Positions 49,146 through 61,622 of a stretch of 64,000 nt of DNA are shown in pieces. The notes beneath the pieces were generated by a model. It had not been told where the DNA came from. It ran no database searches and saw nothing but the letters and a program-made list of their open reading frames with translations. A program made the translations under genes and the position numbers. Position 1 is the first letter of the stretch. Each line of letters starts with the position of its first letter. The stretch lies in the NCBI GenBank assembly GCA_035772785.1, contig JAOCPU010000003.1, forward strand, positions 868,001-932,000. Reading direction: 5' to 3'. Source of the DNA: Phlebiopsis flavidoalba (Eukaryota > Basidiomycota > Agaricomycetes > Polyporales > Phanerochaetaceae).

Positions 49146-50225
49146 GTGAGATTTCTACAACCCTTGATGCATGATGGCGGGGTTTTTTTTTTGGGTCACG
49201 TACGCGGTCTGGGGTTTGCAAGGTTATTTCCCTCCTTTCACGACTGCGATGCCTGCACGCAGGTAAATTCAGCCAGTCTTGCACTTTGCGCATGTGGCGT
49301 CTTATGTAGAGCGACAGATGTGCCATATGCAAGTGCGCCATTGACGTCTCTCCACCAAAAGAGCATGGCAAAACGGGTACATCAGATGCATTGTACTGTG
49401 CCAGTTCGGCGGAGAAGAAATGTGGTAAGAGAAACTGTGATCGCGACGCGGATGGACGCTGGCGATGTCCTCGGTGTCACCAAGCTTTCAGTGGATCTCC
49501 AAGAAATCTTCAGGTGAGTAACGCACTCGCTTTTACTGCGAAGAATCATCATGTGGAAGGTGGGATGTGACACTGGCAGGATCATGCTAGGAGCGGGAAC
49601 TGTTCCCCGCGGGACAAGGGGCCGAAACCCCAACAGCCAAAGATATTCCAGTCGAAGTTCGAAAAATGAACCTAAAAGATGAGCACATCCAAGATGATGG
49701 TAATTATTGCACGAGCTGTTGTGCTGTCACAGCTCGAGCTGATCGATGATCATTCATGTGCGTAGCACGGCTTCGTCTGGACCAAGACGACGACGTCAAT
49801 GTAGAAGAAGAATTACAGCGTAAGCCCAGTGTTTTCGCGTTATTTCGTACTGTAATAAACTCCTGATGTATGTAGTGGAATTAGAATATCCAGATTCAAG
49901 TGACAGCTCTCAAATTAACGACACCACTAGCACTTTCCAACGCAGCACCAGTGATGACTTCCAAGTTGCACGGGGGCCAACGGCATCGCTAAACCCGTCC
50001 CCTAATGCTGTCCAAGCCTTTCTCACATCTCTGCGGCAAGCGATGGCGCATCTCGAGCCCATTTTCACAAAACACGATCTAATTTCTGAGGACGATCTGG
50101 ACTTTCTCTGTCTCTTTATAGCCGAGAAAAGATGGGATGGCCTGAGAAGCGACATTGTGAAACACACACGCCTAGCAGGATGGCTAATGGTCTGCGAAGG
50201 ATTGAAAAACGACAGCAAAACCTGA
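49146..50225 (+). CDS. Zinc-finger family member E
   Basis: The zinc-finger-like part near 49310-49500 is RCAICKCAIDVSPPKEHG, then in the next frame KRVHQMHCTV with QFGGEE, and DGRWRCPRCHQAFSGSPRN. An intron from 49514 leads to a short acidic exon (RLRLDQDDDVNVEEELQ near 49770-49820), an intron, and ELEYPDSSDSSQINDTTSTF from 49875. The C-terminal domain is SPNAVQAFLTSLRQAMAHLE, PIFTKHDLISEDDLDFLCLF, RWDGLRSDIVKHTRLAGWLM, VCEGLKNDSKT with stop at 50223. More diverged than C and D. The RLAGWL core is unchanged. Confidence 0.68.
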
Positions 50226-50590
50226 ACTCCAAATCACCATGAATGGATGCATAAATTTAATGAACACATGAAATTGACACATAAAACAAACATCACGAGA
50301 TCGCTAGATTCACATTCAGAAAAATTAACCCCAAAAAGCACATAAAGTATGTCTGTAACAATTGGCTCCTGAGCCACGACTCTACGAAGCTGTATAAAAC
50401 CCATGTGATCTCTGCCCTTCACTACCCAGATCTTCAGAATAAATGTCGCATCCCTGTCTACTCTAAGTCTAAAATAGGTAGGTCTCATTGAGTATAAGAA
50501 CACGAATAGAGTAACCGGAGCATCAGCAGGTTCTATGTACCCGTAGGCGGTGATAGAGGCGAAAATTCAGGTTGTAGAATGCGGATGATT

Positions 50591-51045
50591 CTAGGGCATC
50601 CTCGCTGTGGATGGGTATATGTCTTCAAGCTTTGAGAGGTTTTTCCCAGAACCACTACGTGACATAGGATGGGTTAGCGTCGAGCGAGACCAGAATAACC
50701 CATGCCGACATAGAGGATCTGCGCCTTCTCCGGACCCATACGTGTAATCCAACCATATCATTTCCCTCACCACGACAGAGGCCATGGATCCGTAAGAACT
50801 ATGATACTCACCCTCTGTTTCTTCTCCGTAGCCAGAACTCTCGTCTCCAGCTCGTCCAATCGCTTCAGCTTAGCCTCGTGATACACCTGCAGCAACTTTT
50901 TGTGCTCCTCCTTCAGAATCTTGAACTCGTGGTCGAGCTCCTCATGCCATGGGTATAAGGACACCCATTTGAAAGCACAGGGCTGACGAGGCGACGGTGA
51001 AGTTAAGGTAGGCAGCCAAAGGCGGACGGTAGGACCGAATACCAT
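50591..51045 (-). CDS. Small coiled-coil protein of unknown function
   Basis: From Met 51045: VFGPTVRLWLPTLTSPSPRQ, then WVSLYPWHEELDHEFKILKE and EHKKLLQVYHEAKLKRLDEL with heptad-like Leu/charged spacing, ending ETRVLATEKKQR at a GTGAGT donor (50813). A putative second exon after an AG near 50660 gives GSGKNLSKLEDIYPSTARMP and a stop at 50591. About 110 residues. The coiled coil suggests a protein-protein contact. I do not recognise the family. It is divergent from IPK1, about 1.07 kb away. Confidence 0.55.
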
Positions 51046-52115
51046 TTCGTTAGGTGTGTAGATGAAGGGCGAAGGGGGATTGGGAATGAGCAGGGGTATA
51101 TGAGAAACGACGCAGAAACGAGCGAGACGAGCTAATGAGAGCTCTGGAGGGGGGAGGAAACGTTGGGAAATAGGGTGGGATAGCGAGAGGCGAGAGTCAG
51201 GAGAGTTGACAGCACAGCTTGTGTTATATTATGGGCGCTACACGAGTGAATACGGTCCGTTCGGACAGCCTCGGACTTGCCGCTTTCGTCTTCCGCTCCG
51301 TTCCCTCGTGATTGGCCGGCCACTCGACGCCACGAAGCCATAGGCGCTTGCCAATTTCAATTGCCACGACCCGCGACATACAGCTATGATTTCGCCAAAG
51401 CAATCATTTAGATTAATTGACACTGGGATGGGTTGCTTTTAATCGTTCTAATCAATGCTTTCTTCTCGACGAGGCATTGAAAACTACGGTAAAACGTCAG
51501 GGGGACCGATTTGACCGGTCCTCCCCGAATTTGTATTCCAGTCAAATCCTACTGGTCGTCACACTACTTACCGACGGCTAGCTACCGAGACCTCCGATGA
51601 CTGAGATTGATTGGCTAGTTAGTATCGCAAGTGTCACGAAGTTCTATGATTCACCTCATATGCGACCCCGACTATTAATACGAGCCGTGCTGCACCCACA
51701 GCTAGAAATGACTGTCTCAACCTACTCCCCGCTAGAAACTTTTAATATTGTACTCAAGCCAAGTATTCGGCATGTCATTACCGTCTCATTGTAAAATACT
51801 ATACTTGAGTAAGTGACCCCAAGAACCTTGCGTCATCACACCCATCAAAGCGAATTCATCGATACAATGGAATTATCTAGTATTGTGACGGGTCTGTGAT
51901 AGGACACTCGAATCACCTACTCAAAATCTTTCTCGAGCTATGCAGCTCATACTCAGCGATTTGCGTAGGAGATCATTGATATCCAAAGTGATGTCACTGG
52001 CATGGGCAACTTGTCCTGGCGCTCTCCGCTCACATGGAAGTCTAAACTATCCTCATACGGAGCCATGAATATGATCATTATCCTTGCTCCCTCCCACTCA
52101 CTTACGACCTGAGAT
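51046..52115. other. Intergenic region between divergent genes
   Basis: About 1.07 kb upstream of both the coiled-coil gene (minus) and IPK1 (plus). Short open frames only. AT-rich stretches near 51420-51460 and 51740-51800. No motif identified. Confidence 0.4.
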
Positions 52116-53530
52116 ATGGCCACCTCCCTTGACGTGACAACGACCTCGCCGACACATTGGAAGTACATCTCCGAGGCGGCGGCGCGTCCATCGTCTTCTC
52201 TTACATCGGTCCTCCAAACGCTGAATTTGATGGCACCGCACTGCGGCTTCGCAAAGCACCACTCGAGGCTCTCGACGAGCCGCTCTCTGAAGAGCAACAG
52301 CACGAGGATCCAGATGACCCGTCTATTGTTTTCCAGCACAAGGTCATCGAACGGCTTCTCCCTGAAGAGTTCCTTCCTAGGCTTGAGGCCGTACGTGTCA
52401 ATCGCGCATGGTTAGAGGGGCTGGCGGGATTGGCAGTGGGGCACCGACCTCCAGAGAGGAAAGCGAAGGACGTGATAGATACGAGGAAGAGGAAGGCTGT
52501 GCTCGCCACTGACCTCGTTGGAAGGCAAGGGCTAGCTGTGGAAATCAAGGTATGTTGTCGTCTCCTTGCAATACCGTCTCTTCTTCAACGCGTCGTGCGC
52601 AGCCTAAATGGGGCTTCATGCCCTCGCCAGCACACCTGTCAACCGAAACGGCGCCTTTGAAGACGGCGACAGCTGTCGCTTTTGCATGCACACACACCTG
52701 AAATCCTCGCAAGGTGTAGATGCGTCGGAGGGTTATTGCCCCCTCGATCTGTTCTCTGGGGACGCAGATCGCATACGGAAGGCACTAAATGCGCTATGGA
52801 ATATATGGGTCAGTACGTCCGGATCGACCAACAACTTGCGTGTATTCGTTGAAGGACACATGCTCAGACCCAGTGTGACTGTGAGTATACCCGTTCCCGA
52901 CAGTACTATAACGCTCAATGATATTGTGCACAGCCATCATCCATACAACCTCTGGCAGACCAGCTTCGTCTGGCCAGCGAACAGAACTTCACGTTATACA
53001 CAGTCCGCGACGCATTCATCTCCCGTGTGCTTCCTATGCTCCTCCAGACCTCCGTGCTCCGCATCCTCTCCGTCCTCCAAAAGCACCCTGGACGCACTCG
53101 ACGTTGAGGGTCTGTCCCACCTCTTGGTCACGCGCATACGCTTCCAATAAACCCGGAGTCGCCGTGAACACCGGTCTCCCTGAAGGCGACGCACCGCCGG
53201 CGCCGCCACTAGGAGAAGGGCATGCAGCAGCCCACGCTTGAAGAGTGGCAGAGCTTCTTGGACATCTACCTCACGAAGCATACCCAGATGGACCACGACC
53301 ACCCGGACGCTGCGAATCTGCGGTACTACTGCCTGGCGTACCTTCTCTCGGCCTCGTTCAAGGACTGCTCGCTCATTATCCAGATCCCGGAAAGCGGGAA
53401 GGGCACTGTGACCGTGATTGATCTCGACGCGAAGCCGATCAATAAATTACACAAGTGGGAGGAGCTTGACAGAGAGATTGTGGAAGCGTATCGACAAGTC
53501 GGGACGCCAACGAGATGTGTGGCTAATTGA
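52116..53530 (+). CDS. IPK1: Inositol-pentakisphosphate 2-kinase
   Basis: Phosphorylates InsP5 at position 2 to give phytate, which supports mRNA export in fungi. From ATG 52116: MATSLDVTTTSPTHWKYISE, then GGASIVFSYIGPPNAEFDGT and ALRLRKAPLEAL, the nucleotide-binding lobe. Next are FQHKVIERLLPEEFLPRLEA, VRVNRAWLEGL, RKRKAVLATDLVGRQGLAVE and the motif EIK | PKWGF split by an intron (52551-52602). The zinc-binding-type CRFCMHTHLKSSQG and GYCPLDLFSGDADRIRKALN follow, with NNLRVFVEGHML near 52840. After introns, QPTLEEWQSFLDIYLTKHTQ and YLLSASFKDCSLIIQIPESG, VTVIDLDAKPINKLHKWEEL end at stop 53528. The family's conserved blocks are all present in order; two to three frameshifts. Confidence 0.88.
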
Positions 53531-53865
53531 ACGCCAGGGCCATTCAGTCCAGGAGAACTGTCGTCAGTCGGTGATTAAACCACCATCTGTATCATCAACG
53601 AACGCGCTTCGTGTCACGAAACCGAATAATAACCAAACACACTTTTTACGGGACGCTTGAAAATGTACGGTGGGCTATACCGCCGGAGGCCTTAGCCGTC
53701 GACAGCGAGTCATTGCAGAGATCTGTGGACACTCCGACTTTATTGTCATCATCAAGCCTTCGACGGTGGACGCTTGAGGGAGGTCGTCAAGTCGATGTAT
53801 GGTTAAATGACGATAATTGCGGAATCACGACATGGTTGTAGGTACTACGTGTTTAAGGTACCTAA

Positions 53866-54264
53866 TCACTGTCGTACAGTTTGACAGAACACATTGGAAG
53901 ATATGCCATACAGTTTACGATAATCCAAGCCTTGTTTTGTATAGTCCTCTTTGCTGATATCACCCACTAGGTTTACATGTCGGCAGCGGCTCCCCAAGTG
54001 TTGTTTGCCACTTCGTCTTGTTGCAATTTCTGGACGGCCACGCTTGATGTAGAGCCAGTCCATGAACCGAACTTTTCTCTCCGAGAGCTTCCGAGACAGG
54101 TCCTCCCAATCGCCCGGCATGGCAGATACAACGCGGAGATCTTCCATCGTGCGTACGACCCCGAGTCGTGGAAAAGCAGTCGATGGTGACATTGCTATTG
54201 CATTGACGTTCAAGACCTTCAAGAAAAGCACGGACGCCACAAGTGGACCCCCCAGTATGCGCAT
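53866..54264 (-). CDS. Probable zinc-finger family member F (C-terminal part)
   Basis: The minus frame carries TMEDLRVVSAMPGDWEDLSR and KLSERKVRFMDWLYIKRG, aligning with the C-terminal helical domain of members B-E (L..L...P..W..M...I...GRLAGWLAIKKGL). Further upstream on the same strand, FNCSPKCGVREFEVRLEH near 55075-55020 could be the zinc-finger half, and IDEEIRNLTYQACASDWFEF near 54910 the linker, which would make a gene of about 1.3 kb. I cannot join these with confidence. The open frame continues past the domain to 53866; the true stop may be earlier. Confidence 0.5.
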   Translation of the reverse strand: MRILGGPLVASVLFLKVLNVNAIAMSPSTAFPRLGVVRTMEDLRVVSAMPGDWEDLSRKLSERKVRFMDWLYIKRGRPEIATRRSGKQHLGSRCRHVNLVGDISKEDYTKQGLDYRKLYGISSNVFCQTVRQ

Positions 54265-56100
54265 CGTACGCCTAAGCCTTCGCTAAATCCTGGGATAACC
54301 CAAGCACAGGCGAGTCTTTCGTTGGATCTGAAGGACGAGCTGCCCAAACCACGGCTATGAACCCTCTGCCGCTTGATGAGGGGGTTTCGAGGGCTTTGGA
54401 TGTCGAGCGAAGGGAAAGTCCATGGGTCGCTCCTTTGGGTGTGACGTTGGTAGTCCGCGACGACTTGCACCCCCATCCCGCAACGCCGAAGATTGGACGA
54501 GGATTACGGAAGGTTTGTCTGTGGTTTCATGGCATCCTTCGCCGGCGAGGGTGCGGGGTCCCTTGCAGCCGATAAACTCTCACTCGCGGGCCCAGTGTGG
54601 GTGGGCGTGGGCCGAGCCAGATTCACCATTGGCCTAGGTTGCAAAGGAGCATTATTCTCGCTATGTTCTTGCTCTGGGATGACTGTGAGCCCTTAGGGAG
54701 TGAAGAATCCGGTTCGGAGGGTGTCTCGTGCAGTGGTTCGCTAGGAAGCTGGTGTGTCTGGCACCAGCTGGCGGGTCAGATGCAGCCTCCTTTTCGCCTC
54801 TCTCTGGGCTGAGTGACAAGAAGGCCAAAGCTGTCAGCCTCGAATCGGTAATAAGGAATTCGAACCAGTCCGACGCACATGCTTGGTATGTCAAGTTCCG
54901 GATTTCTTCGTCGATGCTCCCAGTCCGGGTATGCGGCGGATGCGACACATCGCAATTGTAGTATTGATGGTACTGGGCTTTCGGATTAGCTCACGCGATG
55001 GACAGCCCCGCGCAGAGTCGACACGTACGACAGAGTGCTCTAGCCTCACTTCGAATTCCCTTACCCCACACTTTGGCGAACAATTAAAGCCGCCGACGTT
55101 TTCATTCGGCCGATACGCCGGGCCCGTACCCACCAAAAACCGGGAAGTGTGACTTGTACAAGACCTCGCTGATGAGGTAGAGGCGGAAAAGGCCTGCAAA
55201 ATCAGACCCGTGGAGCGACCATCGACATAAAGATGACATACATGATTCGGTTGACGAAGCTGCGTGGGCTGTCGGAGCTGGTCTCAACCCGCCAGAACCA
55301 ACAACGTCCCAAGTCCAAAGGAGAATGCCTGTAGATAATTAGCAAAGATATGATGCTAGTTGATTGAGACTTTCGCGGAAGTTATATATACGCACTGGGG
55401 GGGACGCCACCCATCTGCGTGCGTTTGTTGATTTTCGAGACTTGCCACTCACATACACTCTTGGCAATTGTTGTGTGAAATAGCGACCGTCGAAGGCTGT
55501 GAGCTGAAAACAAACGTTGACGACTTATCGGCAATGTTTATCGATCTTTCCTCTCGAAACGGACGTGAGCTACTTGACTCCTTGCTACCTTTGAGGAGTG
55601 GGATGATAATCTGGGTGGCGTCACGATCACAGCCCTACGCAACATTGAGGGGCGGCCCTGACAACAGTTTACGATCGGAGTGGCATCGTGGCGGGCCTCG
55701 CAGCGTGTGAACAAGGCCTAAGAAGCGAAATGAGTAGGTGCGCGCAACAAGAATGATACTGCGACTCACTATAGCGTCTTGTATCCAGCTCATGACGATG
55801 ATGCTCGAAGACAAGGGTCCTCACAAAAAAAAGCTGCCCTGAAACAAACCTGGGCCCTGCAGTCAACTTCCGTATATCACACGAAGTTTATGAGGTTATG
55901 CGCGTTTTTGATAAACATTGTCTTGGGATTATGGTGGATCGGGGGGTACATGTTTCGTGCGTGAATTAAATACATAATTGATAATTTACCACAAGAAGGC
56001 TGTGCAGTCCTTTCAGCTCAATATGCCCCAGCCCAAGCAAGCAGAAGGGCACGACGTACACAAGACGTAACCACAAGGCGTCACAGCATGTACAGCAAGT
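54265..56100. other. Region of uncertain coding content
   Basis: About 1.8 kb. May hold the upstream exons of family member F on minus (see 54264). Between 55200 and 56100 there are short frames such as plus 55468-55710 with no recognised motif. An A8 tract at 55825-55833. Confidence 0.3.
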
Positions 56101-58037
56101 TCATGTTAGACGTATGACCGACCTGTAGCACCGGGCTCCTCCGGTACGACGCTTTTCCTCCACGGTTCGGACCGTTTCGCGTTCACGCGCTTCGCACCGA
56201 CACGTGTCACACAACCACGAGATCCAGCGCTCTTTGGGCTTACGACAGATTAAGACCAACGCATGTGAGCCGTGGAACTAAAGGATTTACACTGATCACA
56301 GCACAGAATGACAGAAGACACAGCATATACTCACCCATTCCCGTTCGCAGTTCTCGTCGTCGCACGCGATCATCTCGCCGAGCTGACACGCGTTGCAAGT
56401 ACAATATGTCTTGCCGTCGTCCGCGTCGCCGTCTCCATCGCCGGCTCCCGCAGCCCCGGGTTTTTTTATTGTCGACCTCGGCGACCATAGACGCCACATG
56501 GCTGTTGACCGATGGTTCCGGCTGGGCACCCCGGGGCCTTCCAGCTTGCGTCCACTCGCCGATGCGGCGTTGCTTAGAGCCACCGACTCTCACGCCCGTA
56601 CGAGGACGAGTAGGTTAGTGCGGAGCACCCCGAGGGAGGGACCCCCGGGTGTGAGACGAAGAGAGGGGGGATGGTGGCAAAACTCTTGCCGGTTGTGTCG
56701 TCGACGCTGGAGAGCGCGTTGGCCTGTGCGCGCGACCGTTTCGCGTTCGAAAACGGTGCTAGCCGCACGTTGGTTTGTGTTTTGGCGGGACATCGGAGGG
56801 GGGAAAGCGAACGGATTAGGGGGAGGTGGGATTGACTCGAGAAGCACCGACTCCGCGGGGCGACGCCGCACGGTCATTTCTGGTGGGAAGCCGAAGGTCA
56901 GTGGCGAAGAGATACTCTGCAGACAAACTAACGCACTTTTTGTACGATTGTTATTCCTACGCGACGCGTCGCCCGTCTTCGGCTTGGGCGGGGCTCCTCA
57001 TTACATGGCAGTCCATCGCCGTCATCGGCGGCCAACGCGCTTCCGCTTATTGCGCCGGCGTAGCCTCCATCGATTAGACCCGCTCCCACGTTCGACAACA
57101 ACGCCGTCCTTCGCTGGCGCCTTCCCCCCCCTCCAGGCATCCCAGCAGGGACGTACGAACGCAGCGTATTAGCAGACGGTACTGTGGAGGGGTATACCGT
57201 TTTCCTCGCCAGCATCCCAGCCATCGCTGCCGTAGGTTCCGGCTCTGGCATGTTTTTGCAGGAGGTTTTCGTTCATGTGTGTCTCTGTGTGCTTTGTAGG
57301 CCGTCTGCGGCGTGGCACGGCGATCGAAGCTTTTGTCGTGCACCGGCGCCGGCTTGAGTTGCCGTCCGGCTGACATTCGTCCAATCGCGCATCTCGGCGA
57401 GGAGCCACAGGCTACCGGTCCTCCTTCGAAACGCGGACCTGCTCTCGATCATGCTGGTGAGATGGATGGACCTGGGAGGTCACGGATGTCATCGACGCGG
57501 AGAGGACAGCATCAACGCTCAGCGCAGGTCGTGCGAAGTTGCGGGAGAGAGGTATCGAGGGGCACGGAACGGATGTCTGTAAAGTCGAGGGTGGTGCTGA
57601 GGTACTAGACCCCCGCGGAGATATGGCGCTTAAGGCGCGAAAAATTAACAGCCACAACAGTGCGCGGTTCGGGCGGACGAGCTGGTGGAGGCTGCCGCCA
57701 ACACCGGTGAGCGAGGGAGGTCCCATGGAGGTCATGGCTGTCGACGACGACGTACAGGGCGCTCGCGAGAGGGAAGAGTCCGAGCCCTCGAATAAAACGG
57801 GGGTTGCTTCAGGGTGTTTACTGCGTATACTTCCCGTCCCCTTCTTGGCTCCCAAACAGCACTGTAAATAGCGAGGGCTGCTAGTCCTCCCCTTGGCCCG
57901 TGCGCGACGCCATGGCCGGTCTTTTCGGCCAGCGCTATGGACAGGCAGATCAAACTCGAGATCCGCCCTCCCCGGTTCACACTCGGAAGAAGCGCCTGTT
58001 CCGTCCCTCGACCGTTCGAACTACTCACCACCTTCAC
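56101..58037 (-). CDS. ING-family PHD-finger protein
   Basis: Chromatin reader of the ING type, usually a subunit of histone acetyltransferase or deacetylase complexes. The C-terminal PHD finger reads DDGKTYCTCNACQLGEMIAC then DDENCEREW at a GTGAGT donor (56335). After an intron of about 65 bp come FH, CVGLN and CDTC across frame shifts, giving the Cys4-His-Cys3 ligands. The aromatic/acidic positions (Y before CTC, GEMIACDD) are those that bind H3K4me3 in ING proteins. Upstream, low-complexity Ser/Pro/Arg-rich frames (for example SIPLSRNFARPALSVDAVLS near 57560, SVDAVLSASMTSVTSQVHPS) are consistent with the linker. The N-terminal ING helical domain is not clearly readable; SIALAEKTGHGVAH near 57940 may be part. 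The PHD call is firm, the extent is not. Confidence 0.62.
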
Positions 58038-59568
58038 TCTCGTCCACAGAGCTCACATCCACCAAGAAACAAACCGAATCTGTGTATTCCTATCCTTGGT
58101 TTTGTACTGCAATCGTCTACAGCTCGCCTAACTCGCGTACGACCTGTTCTATGGTCCTCCATACACCCACTCGCCCCTCACCGCCAACGCCCATCCCCAT
58201 CCCATCAGGCTTATAGGATCATATCAGACGGCACCACCCAACCCCCTGCGCTCAAATGGACCTCCTATTAGCCCCAACGGTAGCAAGGCATCCAAGATGG
58301 TACCAATTTGTCCCTGGGTTGATTCCGGACCCGGGCAATATGCTCGGGCAAGAAGACGATGGTTTGTTCGATGCGTTCATTGCGAAGAGCGTCTTCAATT
58401 CTTCAAGAGATTCTTTTGAGGGTGCACGTCTTGCCGCCTCGCGCTACGCACGGTCTCAGGAATCAAATCATGACGACGGCGTCGCGGTTACATGCCTAGT
58501 CAGGACTCTTGTAATGTCTGGAAGGGTCTTTAACGTTTGCAAGGCTGATGATGACGCGGTGAGTAGGGGCATGTATCAGAATTTAGGAAATTGCTGACCA
58601 TCTACCAAGCCTACTAACATTGAACATCAAAACCCTAAATCGATGTCGTTGCGCCTGTGAAAGCAGACGACTTTTATGTGATTATCTGACCCTCGAACGG
58701 ACGTCGACAAGACTGTGTTCACTACCTTACCATGGGCTGTCGACCAGCGGACCAGTAAAACTGTTATGCCCGGTGACATACATGGATGCGGGAAAGCTTT
58801 GTAGTACGTCTAGCCTTACCGCGCCGGGGTCGTCGTGACCACTATGTCCTATAGTAAACCATCCGGTTGTTCAGCATGCGAAGCTGCACATACAACCCGT
58901 TTGCGCCCTCATCCTTGAAGGCACTAATATCTCCACCCAAGCATGATTGTCGTGTGTTACTATGCGCGCATGCTAGAGCACAAGTCCCCTCGTCGACCTG
59001 CGTCCGTCCGCGGCCTTCACATCATGACACATAATCGGGTGACGAATGCTTCCGCAGCTGTATTCGCACTGGCCCCTGTAGAAGCCCCAGACTTGGCGTT
59101 CGGTCCCACCTCCTAGTAACTCGAGATACCACACAACTCGCCCTCCCCCCCCGAGGCGGTCAGACTCATCACTCCCGCACGCGGCACCTACGAAGGCTCT
59201 CATCTAAGATAGGTATCAGTCGTGAGCCAGTTGGCTCAGAGGCGTTGACGACGGAAGATCATACACTTGGCGCGATCGGCCGATTCCACCGAGTCTATGC
59301 AAAAACCGTCGATGAGTACCCGAGACATGGCTGTGGGTGGTTATTGGTCAGGCACGTATGTCGCGCAGGACAAAGAGGGTCGATGATCTCCGTCATGACG
59401 TCCGGCTATTAACGAGAAGCAATCTGAATCCTCAAAACGGGCGGTCATTAAGGAAGGTCCTCAAGATCGCGCGCTCGGGAGAATTATGATTGACAGGCCA
59501 CTCGTCTTGTGTAGCTAGGTCGCAGCATCTGACCGTGACCGTCAGCATGCTCCCACACAGTCGCTGCC
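58038..59568. other. Unassigned region
   Basis: About 1.5 kb. On plus, a Pro-rich frame (YTHSPLTANAHPHPIRLIGS and PPNPLRSNGPPISPNGSKAS, 58150-58290) is followed by an open frame 58256-58597 (RYARSQESNHDDGVAVTCLV). It may be a real but unidentified gene divergent from the PHD protein. From 58650 to 59560 nothing is recognised. Confidence 0.3.
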
Positions 59569-61622
59569 GTGATCCCAGCCTTGCGGACCAATCCCTTTTT
59601 CAAAAATCAACTCTTCTCAAAGGGCCTTCCCCTCGACGACCAGGAATGTACCCAACCGACGCGCAGACGACGAGCCCCCAACGAATCGCCGCTTCTGGTG
59701 ACAGTCCAACGCCATACGTTCTTCGTCGGCATACACCTCGCCGCCATCGTTGGCAGTTATTATTATTCTCCCCTGCGCACGACCACCCAAAGCCGACGCT
59801 CCATACTTGCGGTTATTCTGTGGCAAATCGCGTGCTTTAGGCACGTCCCCCTTTCCCCTCTCGACGCGTTTTGACTCACGTTTCTGCTAGTATAAAACAA
59901 TTGGTTACACCAGACTGGTACTCGCACAGGTCTTTTGAAGCTGGATTTGCTACCGAGAATCAAAACCCTAGCGCTATGTGGCACGAGCGCGTTTCAGGTT
60001 CCATCAACGGTTGTTGAGCAGTTTCCACCTATATGTGAGCATGTCAAAGCTTATTATCTCCTCCAAACAGCTGCTGGTAAGAATGTTTCCAGCCTTCTTC
60101 GAAAGACACACGATATAAAATTCTTTCGCCAGGGTATTGAGCGCACCGGCTGCATCACGTACGTCTCCTCCGTGCCCGCTTTTCAAAGACCGCTAACGCG
60201 CCCTGTAGCGCTTTACAGACGACCCGGATCACGTATCCCCGTGAGCACAGCACCGACTCACGGCATTAGTGTTTACTCATGTATGCCAGATATGCGGCTA
60301 TCTCGGGACTACTTTGGTCACATCTGGGATGGATATTCTACAAAAAACACTATGAGCGGCTCGATCAAATAGACAAGGAAGACCTTGAAAGCGACTCTGG
60401 GTAAGCTTCATATCCCCACAAGTCTAATGATAACCAACACCAACGCTATTACAGTCGTTCAGTTTCAACACAACAATTATGGTATGTTATTATTATTATT
60501 AACCTTTGTCACCGCCCCCACTCACTGTAAGGACAGTTCCATTAGCACTATTTACATCGTTTTGTACGTACCTGTACTCCTGGGGAGTCTTTGGGGTGAC
60601 AGTCTGGGAGCCTTTATATGGGGAGGTTTGATAGCCAGAATCGCAGGTGAGTCGTCCCTCATCCGGAGAGACGCATATACTGACCTCTTGTTGCCATCCA
60701 ATTTTAGTGTGGCACTGTACATTCTTAGTTAACTCGTAAGTGCTCCCCCTAAGACGATCAAATGTGGCGCTGACCCTGACGCAGCTTGGCTCATTGGGAC
60801 GGTCTTCAACCTTACACTGATGATGAGAACACGTCGCGCATGAACCTGGTAAAATACACACATTTCTATCTGCCCTTTAGCTCACCATTCTGTAGGTCGT
60901 GGCGTTTCTGACTTGCGGAGAGGGAAATCATAACTTCGTATGTCATGGTCGCTACTTACAATACTCAATTCTGACAATTAGGTTCAGCATGTGCGCATAT
61001 ATGGACTGAATATGCCTGCCCTACCAGCTCAACTCTATTCTAGCATGCCTTTCCTCATGACTTCCGCTCAGGACCATCAAGCTTGGACTGGGATCCCTCA
61101 AAGTGGATTATAATGTTATTATACCGCTTTGGTCTGGTTTCCAAACTTCGTATGGTCACAGAGATGAGGATGTGGCACACGAACAACACAGCACCAAATG
61201 CACATCAAAGCACACACCTTAAAGTCGAGGACTCGGTCGAGTCCACCGGATGTCTCTTTGCCCGTCATGACGTTTCACCGAAATATGCGATCACGTCGAG
61301 AGCGTAGACGGAAGATGCGTTCTTCTTGTAGACGATGCGGTCCGTTGATGTCACGACATACCTTGACGAACACGTACGTATCGCCTCATTCCTATAGTTT
61401 CAGCGAAACGTGACTGAATGCTATATATCTACAGCCCGGAGGTGCTGCGTTGCTCCGCAAAATACTCTGTCAAAAAGCCGTCAACACGAAACCGAAGACG
61501 ACCCCGAGGAGGTTTTGATATCCTTGAAGACCAAGACGACTGCCGCATTTCATGGCGGAATGAATAATCATTCTCGTGTCGCGAAAGAAATTATTGCGCG
61601 ATTCATACTATCGCACGCTTAA
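59569..61622 (+). CDS. OLE1: Acyl-CoA delta-9 desaturase with C-terminal cytochrome b5 domain
   Basis: ER membrane enzyme that makes oleic and palmitoleic acid. FFVGIHLAAIVGSYYYSP and RRSILAVILWQIACF (59725-59850) are the first membrane part. The first His box YHRLYSHRSF is read with two indels near 59908, then GTSAFQ. The second box HRFTDDPDHDP is only partly visible near 60212. SHLGWIFYKKHYERLDQIDK, EDLESDSG at a donor (60401) and VVQFQHNNY follow, then GSLWGDSLGAFIWGGLIAR, VWHCTFLVNS, LAHWDG near 60790, the third box CGEGNHNF near 60918, VHAFPHDFRSG near 61045-61075, and LDWDPSKWIIMLLYRFGLVS near 61085. The b5 part shows VDDAVVDVTTYLDEH | PGGAALLRK (heme His split by an intron near 61375-61435) and FHGGMNNHSRVAKEIIA, stop 61620. 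At least seven short introns. Start not fixed. Confidence 0.85.
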
